Of a DNA stretch of 64,000 bases, positions 36,264 through 44,366 are shown piece after piece (the first letter of the stretch is position 1; each line of letters starts with the position of its first letter). Made by a program: the position numbers and the translations under genes. This stretch comes from BOG-1155 sp050012495. Lineage in GTDB: Bacteria > Desulfobacterota > Syntrophorhabdia > Syntrophorhabdales > WCHB1-27. The stretch is from NCBI GenBank assembly GCA_050012495.1, contig JBEKHB010000015.1, positions 85,137-149,136 on the forward strand, given 5' to 3'. The notes under the pieces were generated by a model. The model was given only the letters and a program-made list of their open reading frames with translations, was not told the origin of the DNA and made no database searches.

Positions 36264-36330
36264 GGGACACCCGCAAGCGGGTACCCGGTCGCCCCCTCCA
36301 TGAGCAAGCTCATGGAGCCACCCCCTCATA
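36264..36330 (-). repeat. Palindromic element copy F between mvhD and metV
   Basis: On the minus strand: GAGGGGGTGGCT, perfect hairpin CCATGAGC-TT-GCTCATGG, GGAGGGGGCGACC and the inverted repeat GGGTACCCGCTTGCGGGTGTCCC region. It shares its 3' block with copy E. It lies in the 117-bp gap between mvhD and metV. Confidence 0.75.
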
Positions 36331-36358
36331 AAAAGGAAGAGACGCCGGTCGCGCGCGC

Positions 36359-36793
36359 TCACCCGGCGCCATTGCCGGTCTTCCCTGCCCGGACAGGGTC
36401 TGTCGCCGGAGCCAGACCGAGGAGGTTCCGGACGAGACCGCCTATCGAGAGCGGGAGCGTGCCGGGGGCACGGACAATCTCCAGGCATCCGGCCGCCATT
36501 TCTATCTCCTGGATCAAGCTTTTCGCGTATTCGAGCCGCTTCCCTGCCCGCACGTTGCCCTGCCTGTACCTGCAGGCGCCTTCGGGACAGGTAATAAGGT
36601 AGACCTTTTCTGCGCCTGTCTCGAGTGCCTTCAGCAGATGGAGCACGTCTATCCTGCCGCTGCAGGGCAGAGGGAAAAAGCGGATCTTCCGGCCCAGCTC
36701 CTTTTCGAGGAGCCGCCTGTTCGTGTCTTGATCGGGGTCGAGCTGTTGACAGAAAAAGATTGTGGTGTTGGTGCTGTGCCGGTTGGCCTCCAT
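36359..36793 (-). CDS. mvhD: MvhD-type hydrogenase/heterodisulfide reductase iron-sulfur subunit
   Basis: Delta-subunit-like [2Fe-2S] protein that passes electrons between Hdr-type or hydrogenase modules and a partner. Family motifs: IFFCQQLDPDQDTN with the first Cys, FFPLPCSGRIDVLHLLKA, and LITCPEGACRYRQGNVRAG. ATG 36793 (MEANRHSTNTT) is preferred; GTG 36805 is an alternative, and neither has a clear ribosome-binding site. The gene starts about 20 bp after a strong hairpin with U-run, raising the possibility of attenuation. First gene of the metVF-GOGAT set. Confidence 0.88.
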   Translation of the reverse strand: MEANRHSTNTTIFFCQQLDPDQDTNRRLLEKELGRKIRFFPLPCSGRIDVLHLLKALETGAEKVYLITCPEGACRYRQGNVRAGKRLEYAKSLIQEIEMAAGCLEIVRAPGTLPLSIGGLVRNLLGLAPATDPVRAGKTGNGAG

Positions 36794-36810
36794 AAATATT
36801 CCCACCCACG

Positions 36811-36845
36811 AAAAAAGGACGTCCGGAGCGGACGTCCTTGTCTTT
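36811..36845 (-). terminator. Strong hairpin with U-runs on both sides: glnA terminator or mvhD leader attenuator
   Basis: AAGGACGTCCG (36815-36825) and CGGACGTCCTT (36829-36839) form an 11-bp perfect stem; TTTTTT follows on the minus strand and GTCTTTTTG on the plus strand. It is 220 bp after glnA and about 20 bp before mvhD on the same strand. The stem sequence resembles the amt leader hairpin at 40618-40658 (both centred on GGACGYC). Confidence 0.75.
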
Positions 36846-37059
36846 TTGACACCCCTCTGTGCCGTCGTCAGTGTACTACCAGATCCGGGCTCTTGTCAAT
36901 AACGGTTGACAGGTCATCCTTCACGCCGCCTGAGCGGACAATCTCCTCTGTCTCAGGAAGGCGCAGCGCTGCGCGGGCCGTCTTTCTCGGCCTTTACGGA
37001 CGGCCCCGCCGTTTTCGTCACCCTCATGTATGATTCCATTCACGGCCCCTTATCCCTTC

Positions 37060-38559
37060 CTACAGGTCGAAGTAGAGGTAGAATTCGTAAGGGTGCGGCC
37101 GGAGCCGGATCGGATCGATCTCGTTTTCCCTCTTATAGTCGATCCACATCTCGATCACATCCTTGGTAAAGACATTGCCGCGGAGCAGGAATTCGTTGTC
37201 CTTCTCCAGGGCATCGATGGACTCGGCAAGGGAGCCGGGAACGGTCGGTATCTTGGCGAATTCTTCCGGCGCCATGTGGTAGGTGTTCACATCGGTCGGA
37301 TTGCCCGGGTCGATCTTCTTGACGATGCCGTCAATGCAGGCCATCAGGATCGCGGGGAAGGACAGGTAGGGGTTGCAGGCGCAGTCGGGCGGCCTGAACT
37401 CGAGCCTCTTGGCCTTGGGATTATCCGAGTACATGGGTATCCTGACCGCTGCGGAGCGGTTTCGCGCCGAATAGACGAGGTTGACGGGCGCCTCGTAGCC
37501 CGGCACCAGCCTCTTGTAGGAGTTGGTCGTGGGTGCCGCGAAAGCGAGCAGCGCCGGCGCGTGTTTCAGCAGGCCGCCTATGGCGTACTTGGCCAACTGG
37601 CTGATGCCGGCGTACCCTTTGGGATCGTAGAAGATGTTTGTCCCTTTGTTCCAGAGGGATATATGGGTGTGCATGCCCGAGCCGTTGTCGCCGAAGAGGG
37701 GCTTCGGCATGAACGTGGCGACCATGTTATGCTTTTTGACAACGTTTTTGACGATGTACTTGTACAACATGCACTGGTCCGCCATCTGGACGAGCGGCGC
37801 ATACTTCATGTCCATCTCGCACTGGCCCGCCGTACCCACCTCGTGGTGCTGCACCTCCATCTTCATCCCTGCCTTTATCATGATGAGAAGGATCTCGCTC
37901 CTCAGGTCCTGGAGGGAATCGGTGGGCGGGACCGGGAAGTAGCCTTCCTTATAGCGGGGCTTGTAGCCCAGGTTCGGTTTCTCGTCGCGGCCCGAGTTCC
38001 AGGCCCCCTCGACGGAGTCGATAAAATAGTAGCCGCTGTTGACGGTCTGATCGAAGCGGATATTGTCGAAGATGAAAAACTCCTGTTCCGGGCCGTAGGC
38101 GCTCTCGTCGGCAAAGCCGGTCGTCTTCAGGAATGCCTCTGCCTTCTTGCCGATGTACCGGGGATCGCGGGTATAAGGCTTCTTTGTGACGGGGTCATAA
38201 ATGTCGCAAATGACGCTTAAGGTAGGCACGGTGCAGACGGGATCGACCACTGCGCTTCCGGGGTCGGGCAGGAGGATCATGTCGGACTCGTCGATCTTCT
38301 GAAAACCCCTGATTGAAGAACCGTCGAAACCTATGCCGTCCTCCCATATGCTCGTTGCAAGGTTTTCAATTTCGACCAGCTCGGACGCCGGGATCGAAAA
38401 GTGCTGCCAGAGGCCGGGCAGGTCGCAGAATTTCAGGTCCGCGACCTGGATATTGTTCTGCTTGATAAGCTTCGCCACATTCTGGACGTCTTTGTCCGTG
38501 ACCGCTCCAGTCCAGCGGAATGATTTGCCGCTCGCTTTCGTGCCGGTTTTCTTCTCCAT
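37060..38559 (-). CDS. glnA: Glutamine synthetase type I
   Basis: Forms glutamine from glutamate, ammonia and ATP. 499 residues from ATG 38559, preceded by AAGGAGG. Active-site phrases: GFDGSSIRGF, GPEQEFFIFD, QHHEVGTAGQCE, GDNGSGMHTHIS, ARNRSAAVRIP and RLEFRPPDCACNPYL. The tyrosine in NTYHMAPEE aligns with the adenylylation site of class I-beta enzymes, so GlnE-type control is possible. Together with glnB, amt and the GOGAT genes it forms an ammonium-assimilation block. Confidence 0.97.
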   Translation of the reverse strand: MEKKTGTKASGKSFRWTGAVTDKDVQNVAKLIKQNNIQVADLKFCDLPGLWQHFSIPASELVEIENLATSIWEDGIGFDGSSIRGFQKIDESDMILLPDPGSAVVDPVCTVPTLSVICDIYDPVTKKPYTRDPRYIGKKAEAFLKTTGFADESAYGPEQEFFIFDNIRFDQTVNSGYYFIDSVEGAWNSGRDEKPNLGYKPRYKEGYFPVPPTDSLQDLRSEILLIMIKAGMKMEVQHHEVGTAGQCEMDMKYAPLVQMADQCMLYKYIVKNVVKKHNMVATFMPKPLFGDNGSGMHTHISLWNKGTNIFYDPKGYAGISQLAKYAIGGLLKHAPALLAFAAPTTNSYKRLVPGYEAPVNLVYSARNRSAAVRIPMYSDNPKAKRLEFRPPDCACNPYLSFPAILMACIDGIVKKIDPGNPTDVNTYHMAPEEFAKIPTVPGSLAESIDALEKDNEFLLRGNVFTKDVIEMWIDYKRENEIDPIRLRPHPYEFYLYFDL

Positions 38560-38576
38560 CACTTTCCTCCTTGTTT

Positions 38577-38840
38577 TTATGTACTCTCTTTTCGGTATTT
38601 TTTCAGGCAATCGAGGTAACGGCGCAGCAGGTCGAACCCCCCTCGCAGCTCGTCCGAGGCGGGGTTCGATTCCCATTCCGCTTCCATCTCCCCGACTATG
38701 CTTCTCATCTGGCCCGCGATTACGCCCACAAGCTCGCTAGTGAGCCTCTCTTTCGGGAGAATTCGCTCATTGAGGACGCTGTCGCCGGCGATCCTGGCCA
38801 ACCTCAGCCTGTTCTTGCTGTCCGTGCCTGTCATTCGCAA
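38577..38840 (-). CDS. Small protein upstream of glnA, unknown
   Basis: 87 codons (MRMTGTDSKNRLRLARIAGD...), predicted helical and charged, with no cysteine or membrane segment. It lies 17 bp upstream of glnA on the same strand and is probably cotranscribed. I do not recognise a family; an alternative start at the second Met is possible. A role in glutamine synthetase control is only suggested by position. Confidence 0.55.
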   Translation of the reverse strand: MRMTGTDSKNRLRLARIAGDSVLNERILPKERLTSELVGVIAGQMRSIVGEMEAEWESNPASDELRGGFDLLRRYLDCLKKYRKEST

Positions 38841-39015
38841 ACCTCATGTGCAGAAGGCTTTCAACCGTTTTGGCTAAAGCCCTGGAACGCCGGGCATCCT
38901 TAGAGATAAGGATATAAACCCCCGTGCGTCATACACTTTACGCCGCATACAAGTAAGAAATCTCATCCATTGGTAACCGCACCCGGCGAAAGGAGCGGAC
39001 GGTCGCGCCGCGGCG
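38841..39015 (-). other. glnA upstream spacer
   Basis: 175 bp between glnB and the small gene upstream of glnA. A weak stem AGGGCTTT/AAAGCCT is visible on the minus strand near 38860-38885. No sigma54 -24/-12 match was found by eye. Confidence 0.3.
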
Positions 39016-39357
39016 TTAACCGATGGCTGTCCCGCCCCGCTCTTCCGTCCTTATGCGGACGCATTCCTCCAGGGGCAGCACAAATATCTTGCCATCGCCG
39101 ATCTCGCCCGTCTTCCCGCCTTTGATAATGGCCTTGATCGTCGGTTCGACAAAGGTGTCATTCACGGCAATGAAGAGCTGAATTTTTCTTAACAGGTTCC
39201 CCATCTCCTTGACGCCGCGATAGACCTCGGTGACGCCCATTTGACGCCCGTGCCCGAGTACCTCGCTCACGGTGATGAGGTTCACCTCCACCTTGTAGAG
39301 CTCCTGCTTCACCGCCTCCAGCCTGTCCGGTTTTATCACCGCAATGATTATTTTCAT
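39016..39357 (-). CDS. glnB: Nitrogen regulatory protein PII
   Basis: Trimeric signal protein sensing 2-oxoglutarate, ATP/ADP and glutamine status. Starts MKIIIAVIKPDRLEAVKQEL; the T-loop reads GRQMGVTEVYRG with the uridylylation-position tyrosine; the B-loop GKTGEIGDGKIFVLPLEE is intact. 113 residues. It is 10 nt downstream of amt on the same strand, the standard amt-glnK pairing, so GlnK-type control of the transporter is likely. Confidence 0.95.
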   Translation of the reverse strand: MKIIIAVIKPDRLEAVKQELYKVEVNLITVSEVLGHGRQMGVTEVYRGVKEMGNLLRKIQLFIAVNDTFVEPTIKAIIKGGKTGEIGDGKIFVLPLEECVRIRTEERGGTAIG

Positions 39358-39367
39358 CGTTGGCCTC

Positions 39368-40594
39368 CTATTCCAAGAGAGTATATGCGTTTTCGTTATG
39401 CTGCGTCAAATCGAGGCCCATGATTTCGTCTTTTTCGCTGACCCTCATGCCCACGAGCCAGTCGACGACCTTATAGAGGATAAGACTCCCGACGAAGCTA
39501 TAGACGAGGGTAACCGCGACGGCGATCACCTGGATCAGGAATTGCCTGGGGTTGCCGAAGAAGAGACCGTTGGCCGCATCGGGGTTGATCAGCTTCGAGG
39601 CAAAGAGACCCGTCGCCAGGGCGCCCCAGATGCCGCCCACGCAGTGGACGCCAAAGGCATCGAGGGAGTCATCGTAGCCCAGCCGCGGCTTGATGATTGC
39701 AACCGCGATAAAGCAGAAAAGACTCACGAATATGCCGATCACTATCGCCGAGAGGGCGCCGACGAAACCGGCCGCCGGCGTAATGGCGACGAGGCCCGCA
39801 ACCACGCCCGTGGCAGTACCGAAAATTGTCGGTTTCCCGTTGTAGATCCATTCGATGACGGCCCATGTGAGGCCCGCCGTGGCGGCTGCCGTGTTCGTGA
39901 CGACAAAGGCGTTGACCGCAAGACCATTTGCCGCGAGAGCGCTTCCCGCGTTAAAGCCGAACCAGCCGAACCAGAGCAGGGCCGTGCCGATCACCGTGTG
40001 AGGCAAGTTGTGGGGAGGCACTGCGCTCCCGTTGTAGCCCTTTCTCTTGCCGATGAAAAGCGCTGTCGCGAGGGCGGCAATGCCCGCGTTGATGTGCACG
40101 ACGGTACCCCCGGCAAAATCGAGGGCCCCGAGGTCTTTGAGCCATCCGCCCACGCCCCATACCCAGTGGGCGACGGGATCGTAAATAAAGGTAGCCCAGA
40201 GGATCGTGAACAGGAGGAAGCCCGCGAACTTCATCCGCTCCGCAAAAGCCCCGATGATCAGGGCGGGCGTGATGACGGCGAACATGGCCTGGAAGATCAT
40301 GAACGCCTGATGGGGGATCGTCGCCGAGTACGCCTTGTACGGCTCCAGACCCACGCCCGCAAGCCCGATCCAGTCAAAACCGCCCCAAAACCCCTTGCCC
40401 GGCGCAAAAGCAAGGCTGTAGCCGTAAAGCACCCATTGGATGCTGAGGACGCAGAGCACTGTAAAGCACTGCATCAGCACGCCGAGCACGTTCTTGCGCC
40501 TCACCATCCCGCCGTAAAAAAAGGCGAGACCCGGCGTCATGAGCATGACCAACGCGGTGGACATGAGAACCCATGCTGTATCACCTGTGTTCAT
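39368..40594 (-). CDS. amt: Ammonium transporter
   Basis: Eleven-helix Amt/Rh channel, 408 residues from ATG 40594 (GGGAGGAGG upstream). Signature residues: FFYGGMVRRKN, the conserved Asp in FIYDPVAHWVWG, the first pore histidine in DFAGGTVVHINAG, the second in DAFGVHCVGGIWG. Longer frame from 40696 reads only leader sequence. Cotranscribed with glnB. Confidence 0.97.
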   Translation of the reverse strand: MNTGDTAWVLMSTALVMLMTPGLAFFYGGMVRRKNVLGVLMQCFTVLCVLSIQWVLYGYSLAFAPGKGFWGGFDWIGLAGVGLEPYKAYSATIPHQAFMIFQAMFAVITPALIIGAFAERMKFAGFLLFTILWATFIYDPVAHWVWGVGGWLKDLGALDFAGGTVVHINAGIAALATALFIGKRKGYNGSAVPPHNLPHTVIGTALLWFGWFGFNAGSALAANGLAVNAFVVTNTAAATAGLTWAVIEWIYNGKPTIFGTATGVVAGLVAITPAAGFVGALSAIVIGIFVSLFCFIAVAIIKPRLGYDDSLDAFGVHCVGGIWGALATGLFASKLINPDAANGLFFGNPRQFLIQVIAVAVTLVYSFVGSLILYKVVDWLVGMRVSEKDEIMGLDLTQHNENAYTLLE

Positions 40595-40617
40595 AAAAAC
40601 CTCCTCCCTTAAAATAA

Positions 40618-40658
40618 GAAGGCGTCCTTGACCATCACCTGGATGCAAGGACGCCTTC
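40618..40658 (-). promoter_or_regulatory. Leader hairpin upstream of amt
   Basis: GAAGGCGTCCTTG (40618-40630) and CAAGGACGCCTTC (40646-40658) form a perfect 13-bp stem with a 15-nt loop, ending 24 nt before the amt start and followed on the minus strand by TTATTTTAAGG. It resembles the hairpin before mvhD and may be an attenuator or an RNA-binding regulatory site for nitrogen genes. Confidence 0.6.
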
Positions 40659-40807
40659 GTCCGGCCGCATAACGCAAAAAAATAGCGCTCTCCCACGAGA
40701 ACGCCATTGTACGGAACACATCAATGTGTTACCCACGCTATTGGGCTTGAACGTACAAGTAAATTGCGGTGCGTTTTGGTAATCACCCCTCTTCCTTCGA
40801 GGGGCAT

Positions 40808-41098
40808 AAGCGCTACTATAAGAGGAAAGGGAGTTCTTTGTTACGATTCGTCATACCGGCCCCGGATAAAAACCTTCCGCGGCAGGCCGCACCATTCTTC
40901 GTCATTCCGGCGGAAGCCGGTAGAGCGAAGCGGGCATTAATCCCGCGAAGGCGGGACATCCAGCTTTTTCAGTACGTTACAAAGGGCCTGGACCCCGGCG
41001 TCCGCCCCCGGATACAGGCATTCCGGGGCAGGCTTGGTGACGACAAAAAGGCAATTTTTTCACACGTTCTACCCCGGTCCGGCATGACAAGAGTATTA
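40808..41098 (+). repeat. Composite dispersed repeat, copy 2
   Basis: Opens AAGCGCTACTATAAGAGGAA, AGGGAGTT and ATTCGTCATACCGGC, then several REP-like inverted repeats (CATTCCGGCGGAAGCCGG, CCCGCGAAGGCGGG, CTGGACCCCGGCG, ATTCCGGGGCAGG). No ORF with protein character is present. Matches copies at 18030 and 42131. Confidence 0.6.
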
Positions 41099-41119
41099 TG
41101 AAACTGTTAATAACGCTAA

Positions 41120-41178
41120 TGATTACCTGTAGTTAGCCTCGAATAGCACATGGAGAATCGATGTTTCACGTGAAACAT
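41120..41178 (+). repeat. parS-containing repeat, copy 1
   Basis: TGTTTCACGTGAAACA at 41162-41177 is a perfect 16-bp match to the bacterial parS consensus bound by ParB. It is preceded by TAGTTAGCCTCGAATAGCAC and ATGGAGAATCGA, shared with the copies at 44324 and 45279. Distance from dnaA is about 41 kb, within the usual origin-proximal range. Confidence 0.9.
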
Positions 41179-41229
41179 CTGCGCCCTTTTTTCTTTGCCT
41201 CCTGCCGTAAGGGCATCCGGCTCGGACGC

Positions 41230-41925
41230 CTACACACCATACTGGTCCAGGTAACCCTCGATATACTTCCTCACACGCACCTTCGTCCGGTACACGCCGA
41301 AATGGCCCTCACAGAGGATGTCGGCCTCCAGGCCGAGCAGCGCCTCCATGGAACGCCGCTAGGCTGAGAGGTCAGCGCCGAACTCCGGGAGGAAAGGGCC
41401 GTGTATGTCCTGGCCGAAAAGCACCCTCTCCTCTCCCAGGTCTCCGTACACTGCGAGAGAGCCGGGTGTGTGCCCCGGCGTGTGGAGGCATACGAGTCTC
41501 GTGCCGTCGCGGAAGCTCAACGCCTCTTCCGCCTCCCCAAGCCGCACGTCGACGGGCAGCGGAGCCAGACGCAGGTCATACCAGGAAGCGCCCGTTCTTA
41601 CCGGGTCGGCACGCTCTACGGCGCCAGCGTCAAGGGTGTGCATGACGATCTTGACCCCGAACCGATCCCTGAAGTAGGCCGCGCCGCCCACGTGGTCGAT
41701 GTGACAATGGGTGAGGATGAGGGTGGAGAGGCGGCTGGGATCGAGACCGAGAAGCTCTATGTTCCTCGCGATCCTGGCCGTAGCGACGCCCGCCCCGCTG
41801 TCGATGAGGACGAGCTCCCCTGCGTCCACGAGGTAGACCGAACAGTCCCTGCCGTCGGTCAGATCGGAGCTTCCGACGAGGTATACGCCGTCCGTCACTT
41901 TTTCCGGGGAGGGGGAGCCGAACAT
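41230..41925 (-). pseudogene. Metallo-beta-lactamase-fold hydrolase interrupted by in-frame TAG
   Basis: MBL-fold enzyme (glyoxalase II-like) starting MFGSPSPEKVTDGVYLVG, with the metal motif THCHIDHVGG, later histidine in HTPGHTPGSLAVY and Asp in LFGQDIHG. The frame meets TAG at 41361-41359 after PEFGADLSA, then continues without another stop as RRSMEALLGLEADILCEGHF and on through VRVRKYIEGYLDQYGV to TAG 41230. The distal part contains the final metal-site histidine (CEGHFG), so truncation would inactivate it. Homologs usually have Trp here, so TGG to TAG is the simplest explanation. Confidence 0.85.
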
Positions 41926-42770
41926 ACGAGATGATACCACGTTCTAATCCTTGCGGCAACGGGAGAGTGCCCAGGGCAAACGCATTTGGAAACTGTCTAC
42001 CCGCCGGAGCGCATGACACCCGTTCCCTCGCACGCTACGGCTCCACTTCCGACCATAGGCGGGGTAGAAGCTGTGAAAAAATCAAAAGCGTCTTCTTCCC
42101 CCTCACCCAACCCTCTCCCCCCACCGGTATAAGCGCTAACATAAGAGGAGGGGGAGTTGGATGCGACGATTCGTCATACCGGCGGAAGCCGGTATCCAGG
42201 GCAACTTAAGGTTTCTGGACCCCGGTTTTCACCGGGGTGACGGCTTACTCCCCCTGATGAGGGGGGAGGGCTAGGGTGGGGGTGAAGGTACGACAAGACG
42301 ACATTTTTTCACAGCTTCGTACCCAGCTCCATAGGCGGGGCGCCCAGCTCCATATTGCTTTGCTGGGCCGCCCGGTGTCCCCTCGCTTGCTGTCGGACGG
42401 TGCAAACTTGAGCGGGTTCGAGCGCCCGACAGCATCCCTTCGGGCCGCTCAGGTCCGCCTACGCTGGCTGCGGGTCGCTTGCGCATACGTGCTCAGGAAG
42501 GGCGCCATACGGTCTCACCCAAATTGGGATTTCCAAATGCGTTTGCCCTGCAAAATTGCCTTTATTGGTTGCAAAAACAGAAGAAAGCCGCTATTCTTAA
42601 GAAAAGGCCGGGATGGGTTGGAATAACGCTGGATGGGCGAACCTCGATGCCCCGGTCCGTGGTCTCACGGAAGGACTACGACTCCTGAAAGCGCGTTCCG
42701 GTGTGGAGCGTGCGTCTACGGAGTGACTATCGATGCCGCCGGCATTCGCTTATGGGAGGAGGTGATAGGT
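41926..42770. other. Intergenic region of about 845 bp, repeats but no supported gene
   Basis: Apart from the composite repeat at 42131-42245, the region has low-complexity GC-rich stretches and a GCGCCCAGCTCCATATTGC-type segment at about 42338-42365. Short frames here lack protein character. It ends with the ribosome-binding site of the next small gene. Confidence 0.4.
42131..42245 (+). repeat. Composite dispersed repeat, copy 3
   Basis: Opens AAGCGCTAACATAAGAGGAG, GGGGAGTT and GATTCGTCATACCGG, followed by CGGCGGAAGCCGGTATCCAG, GGTTTCTGGACCCCGG and CACCGGGGTGACGG inverted repeats. Closely related to 18030-18215 and 40808-41098. Confidence 0.65.
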
Positions 42771-42929
42771 ATGAAGACCGTTACGCTTGATGACAGGCAA
42801 ATACAACTGGTGAGGGCCATAGTTATGGACAAGGATAAGGAAGAAGCGCTCAAGTTCGTCACCGACGTGATCTGGGAAAGGGTCATTGACGATACGGAAT
42901 CGAAGGCTTGCGGCCCCAAGCCGGTCTGA
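42771..42929 (+). CDS. Small acidic helical protein, unknown
   Basis: 52 codons from ATG 42771 with GGGAGGAGGTG upstream: MKTVTLDDRQIQLVRAIVMD followed by KDKEEALKFVTDVIWERVID. The strong ribosome-binding site and balanced composition argue that it is real. No family is recognised and the genomic neighbours give no clear clue. Confidence 0.6.
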   Translation: MKTVTLDDRQIQLVRAIVMDKDKEEALKFVTDVIWERVIDDTESKACGPKPV

Positions 42930-43118
42930 GTTGTTGCTCTCTGTTGGAAAGCATATGGGCCTGAAGAGGAGGATGCTATCCGAACCCCTCCCTTCAGGCC
43001 CGTGGTTCTACCTCAACAGGCATGCCTGACCGCAGACGGACCAAGCTGGTATAAGAATCTGCGGGAGAGCCTGCGTCAATCAAAAGGCTTTCCGTATACC
43101 GCTCAGGAGGACTCTCCG

Positions 43119-43796
43119 GTGATCGAGTCGGTCGTCAATTTTCTCGCATCGATTGAAGCTTCAAACGCGGTTTCGTTTTTTGTCAGGTCTTTTGTCTCCC
43201 TGTTCGTTATCGTCAATGCGATCGGGAATGCCCCTGTCTTCCTGACGCTTCTTCAAAGATATGACGAGGGTGAAAGAAGGACGATCATAAAGAAAGCGGT
43301 TCTGGTGGCCTGTGCTGCGCTGCTCGTCGTGACGCTCACGGGAAATATCTTTTTTCGACTCCTCGGGATAGAGCTCTATTCGTTCAGGATTGCCGGAGGG
43401 ATTCTGCTCGCCATAGTGTCTATCGAGATGCTGTATGGGCGGAAGACACAGACTCAGTCCTCTGCCGACGAGGAAAGGTACTACGCCGAGAGGGACGAGC
43501 TCAGCATCCTGCCCCTCGGCATCCCTTTGCTGACAGGCCCGGGCGCGCTCACCACGGGCATCGTCCTCTTTGACACGGCGGGCACGCTCGCCAACCGGAT
43601 CATTCTGCTACTGACGATTGCGATCGTCTATCTCATTTCCTATGTTATCCTGGTTAAATCCTCGATAATTCTTAAGTACCTGGGCAAGACCGGCACTATA
43701 GTCGCCATCCGGATCATGGGGCTTATGCTGCTCTCTGTCGCCGTCCAGTTCCTGATCGGCGGCATCACTGCCGCGTTTCTCACGCCTCAAAAGTGA
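43119..43796 (+). CDS. MarC-family integral membrane protein
   Basis: UPF0056/MarC inner-membrane protein with six hydrophobic segments and the conserved FVIVNAIGNAPVFLTL and ILPLGIPLLTGPGALTTGI loops. GTG 43119 is preferred, with CAGGAGG 8 nt upstream, giving 225 residues, the usual length; the frame is open from 43002 but without conserved sequence. Biochemical function is not established for the family. Confidence 0.88.
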   Translation: MIESVVNFLASIEASNAVSFFVRSFVSLFVIVNAIGNAPVFLTLLQRYDEGERRTIIKKAVLVACAALLVVTLTGNIFFRLLGIELYSFRIAGGILLAIVSIEMLYGRKTQTQSSADEERYYAERDELSILPLGIPLLTGPGALTTGIVLFDTAGTLANRIILLLTIAIVYLISYVILVKSSIILKYLGKTGTIVAIRIMGLMLLSVAVQFLIGGITAAFLTPQK

Positions 43797-44231
43797 TGGG
43801 GACGGCCGGGCGCTTTTTGCGCCTGGCGCGGTCGCCGGCTCGGCGTGACTCCTCACATACGGTGGAGTATGCTCCGGGTCCCGCCTTCGCCCTTCTGTTA
43901 CAAGATCCAGGTCGGTTTGCCGGGCACCCCCGCGCACCACACCTCGCGCAAGAAGGAACCACCTGGGCCGGGGGTGGTACATCCATCAAAAATCGCCTCG
44001 GCCGCAAAACGACCTTACTGGGTTCATCATGGCAGCCATGCTTCATTTTGCAAAATGCCCTTTTTGAACGTTCGACCGACCCGCGGGCGGGTGCCCCGAA
44101 ATTCAACATTGCCTTTATGGCTCTCCGGCAGGTGAAAAAGCATGCAGTAATATCTCAGAAATCACTTTACATACTGCGTCATTCCGGACCCGATCCGGAA
44201 TCCAGTCTTTTTCAATCGGGATTCCCACTTT
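43797..44231. other. Intergenic region with GC-rich and REP-like repeats
   Basis: No gene is supported. 43800-43885 resembles the GGGCGGCC block at 45305 and 16046 with the CATAC-N6-GTATG core. 44085-44100 has ACCCGCGGGCGGGTGCCCC, and 44175-44205 CGTCATTCCGGACCCGATCCGGAATCC, a REP-type inverted repeat. Confidence 0.4.
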
Positions 44232-44341
44232 CCCGCGGCGTAAGCCGCGGGACTGGGCAGTGAGACAGGAGACAGCGAATAATTACTGCCAGTTGGCCGC
44301 GAATAGCACATGGGGAGGTGCGATGTTTCACGTGAAACATC
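44232..44341 (+). repeat. parS-containing repeat, copy 2
   Basis: Perfect parS TGTTTCACGTGAAACA at 44324-44339. The upstream 95 bp, starting CGCGGCGTAAGCCGCGGGAC and running through AGTTGGCCGCGAATAGCACA, is shared with copy 3 at 45190-45296, so the duplicated unit is larger than the parS site. It lies just beyond the 3' end of the PIN toxin gene. Confidence 0.9.
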
Positions 44342-44366
44342 CGGCGGACCGGGGGCAATCGGAGCT

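Noticed and set aside
37030..38220. 396-codon plus-strand frame opposite glnA
   Set aside because: Shadow of glutamine synthetase codons; no family resemblance.
39344..40612. 422-codon plus-strand frame opposite amt
   Set aside because: Charged, low-complexity translation caused by antisense of a membrane protein.
40600..40720. Sigma54 promoter upstream of amt
   Set aside because: No GG-N10-GC spacing with TGGCAC/TTGC elements was found in the amt leader.
16387..41361. TAG as a recoded sense codon
   Set aside because: prfA is present and several intact genes (for example hisG, hisI, prmC) end with TAG, so two interrupted genes are better explained by nonsense mutations.
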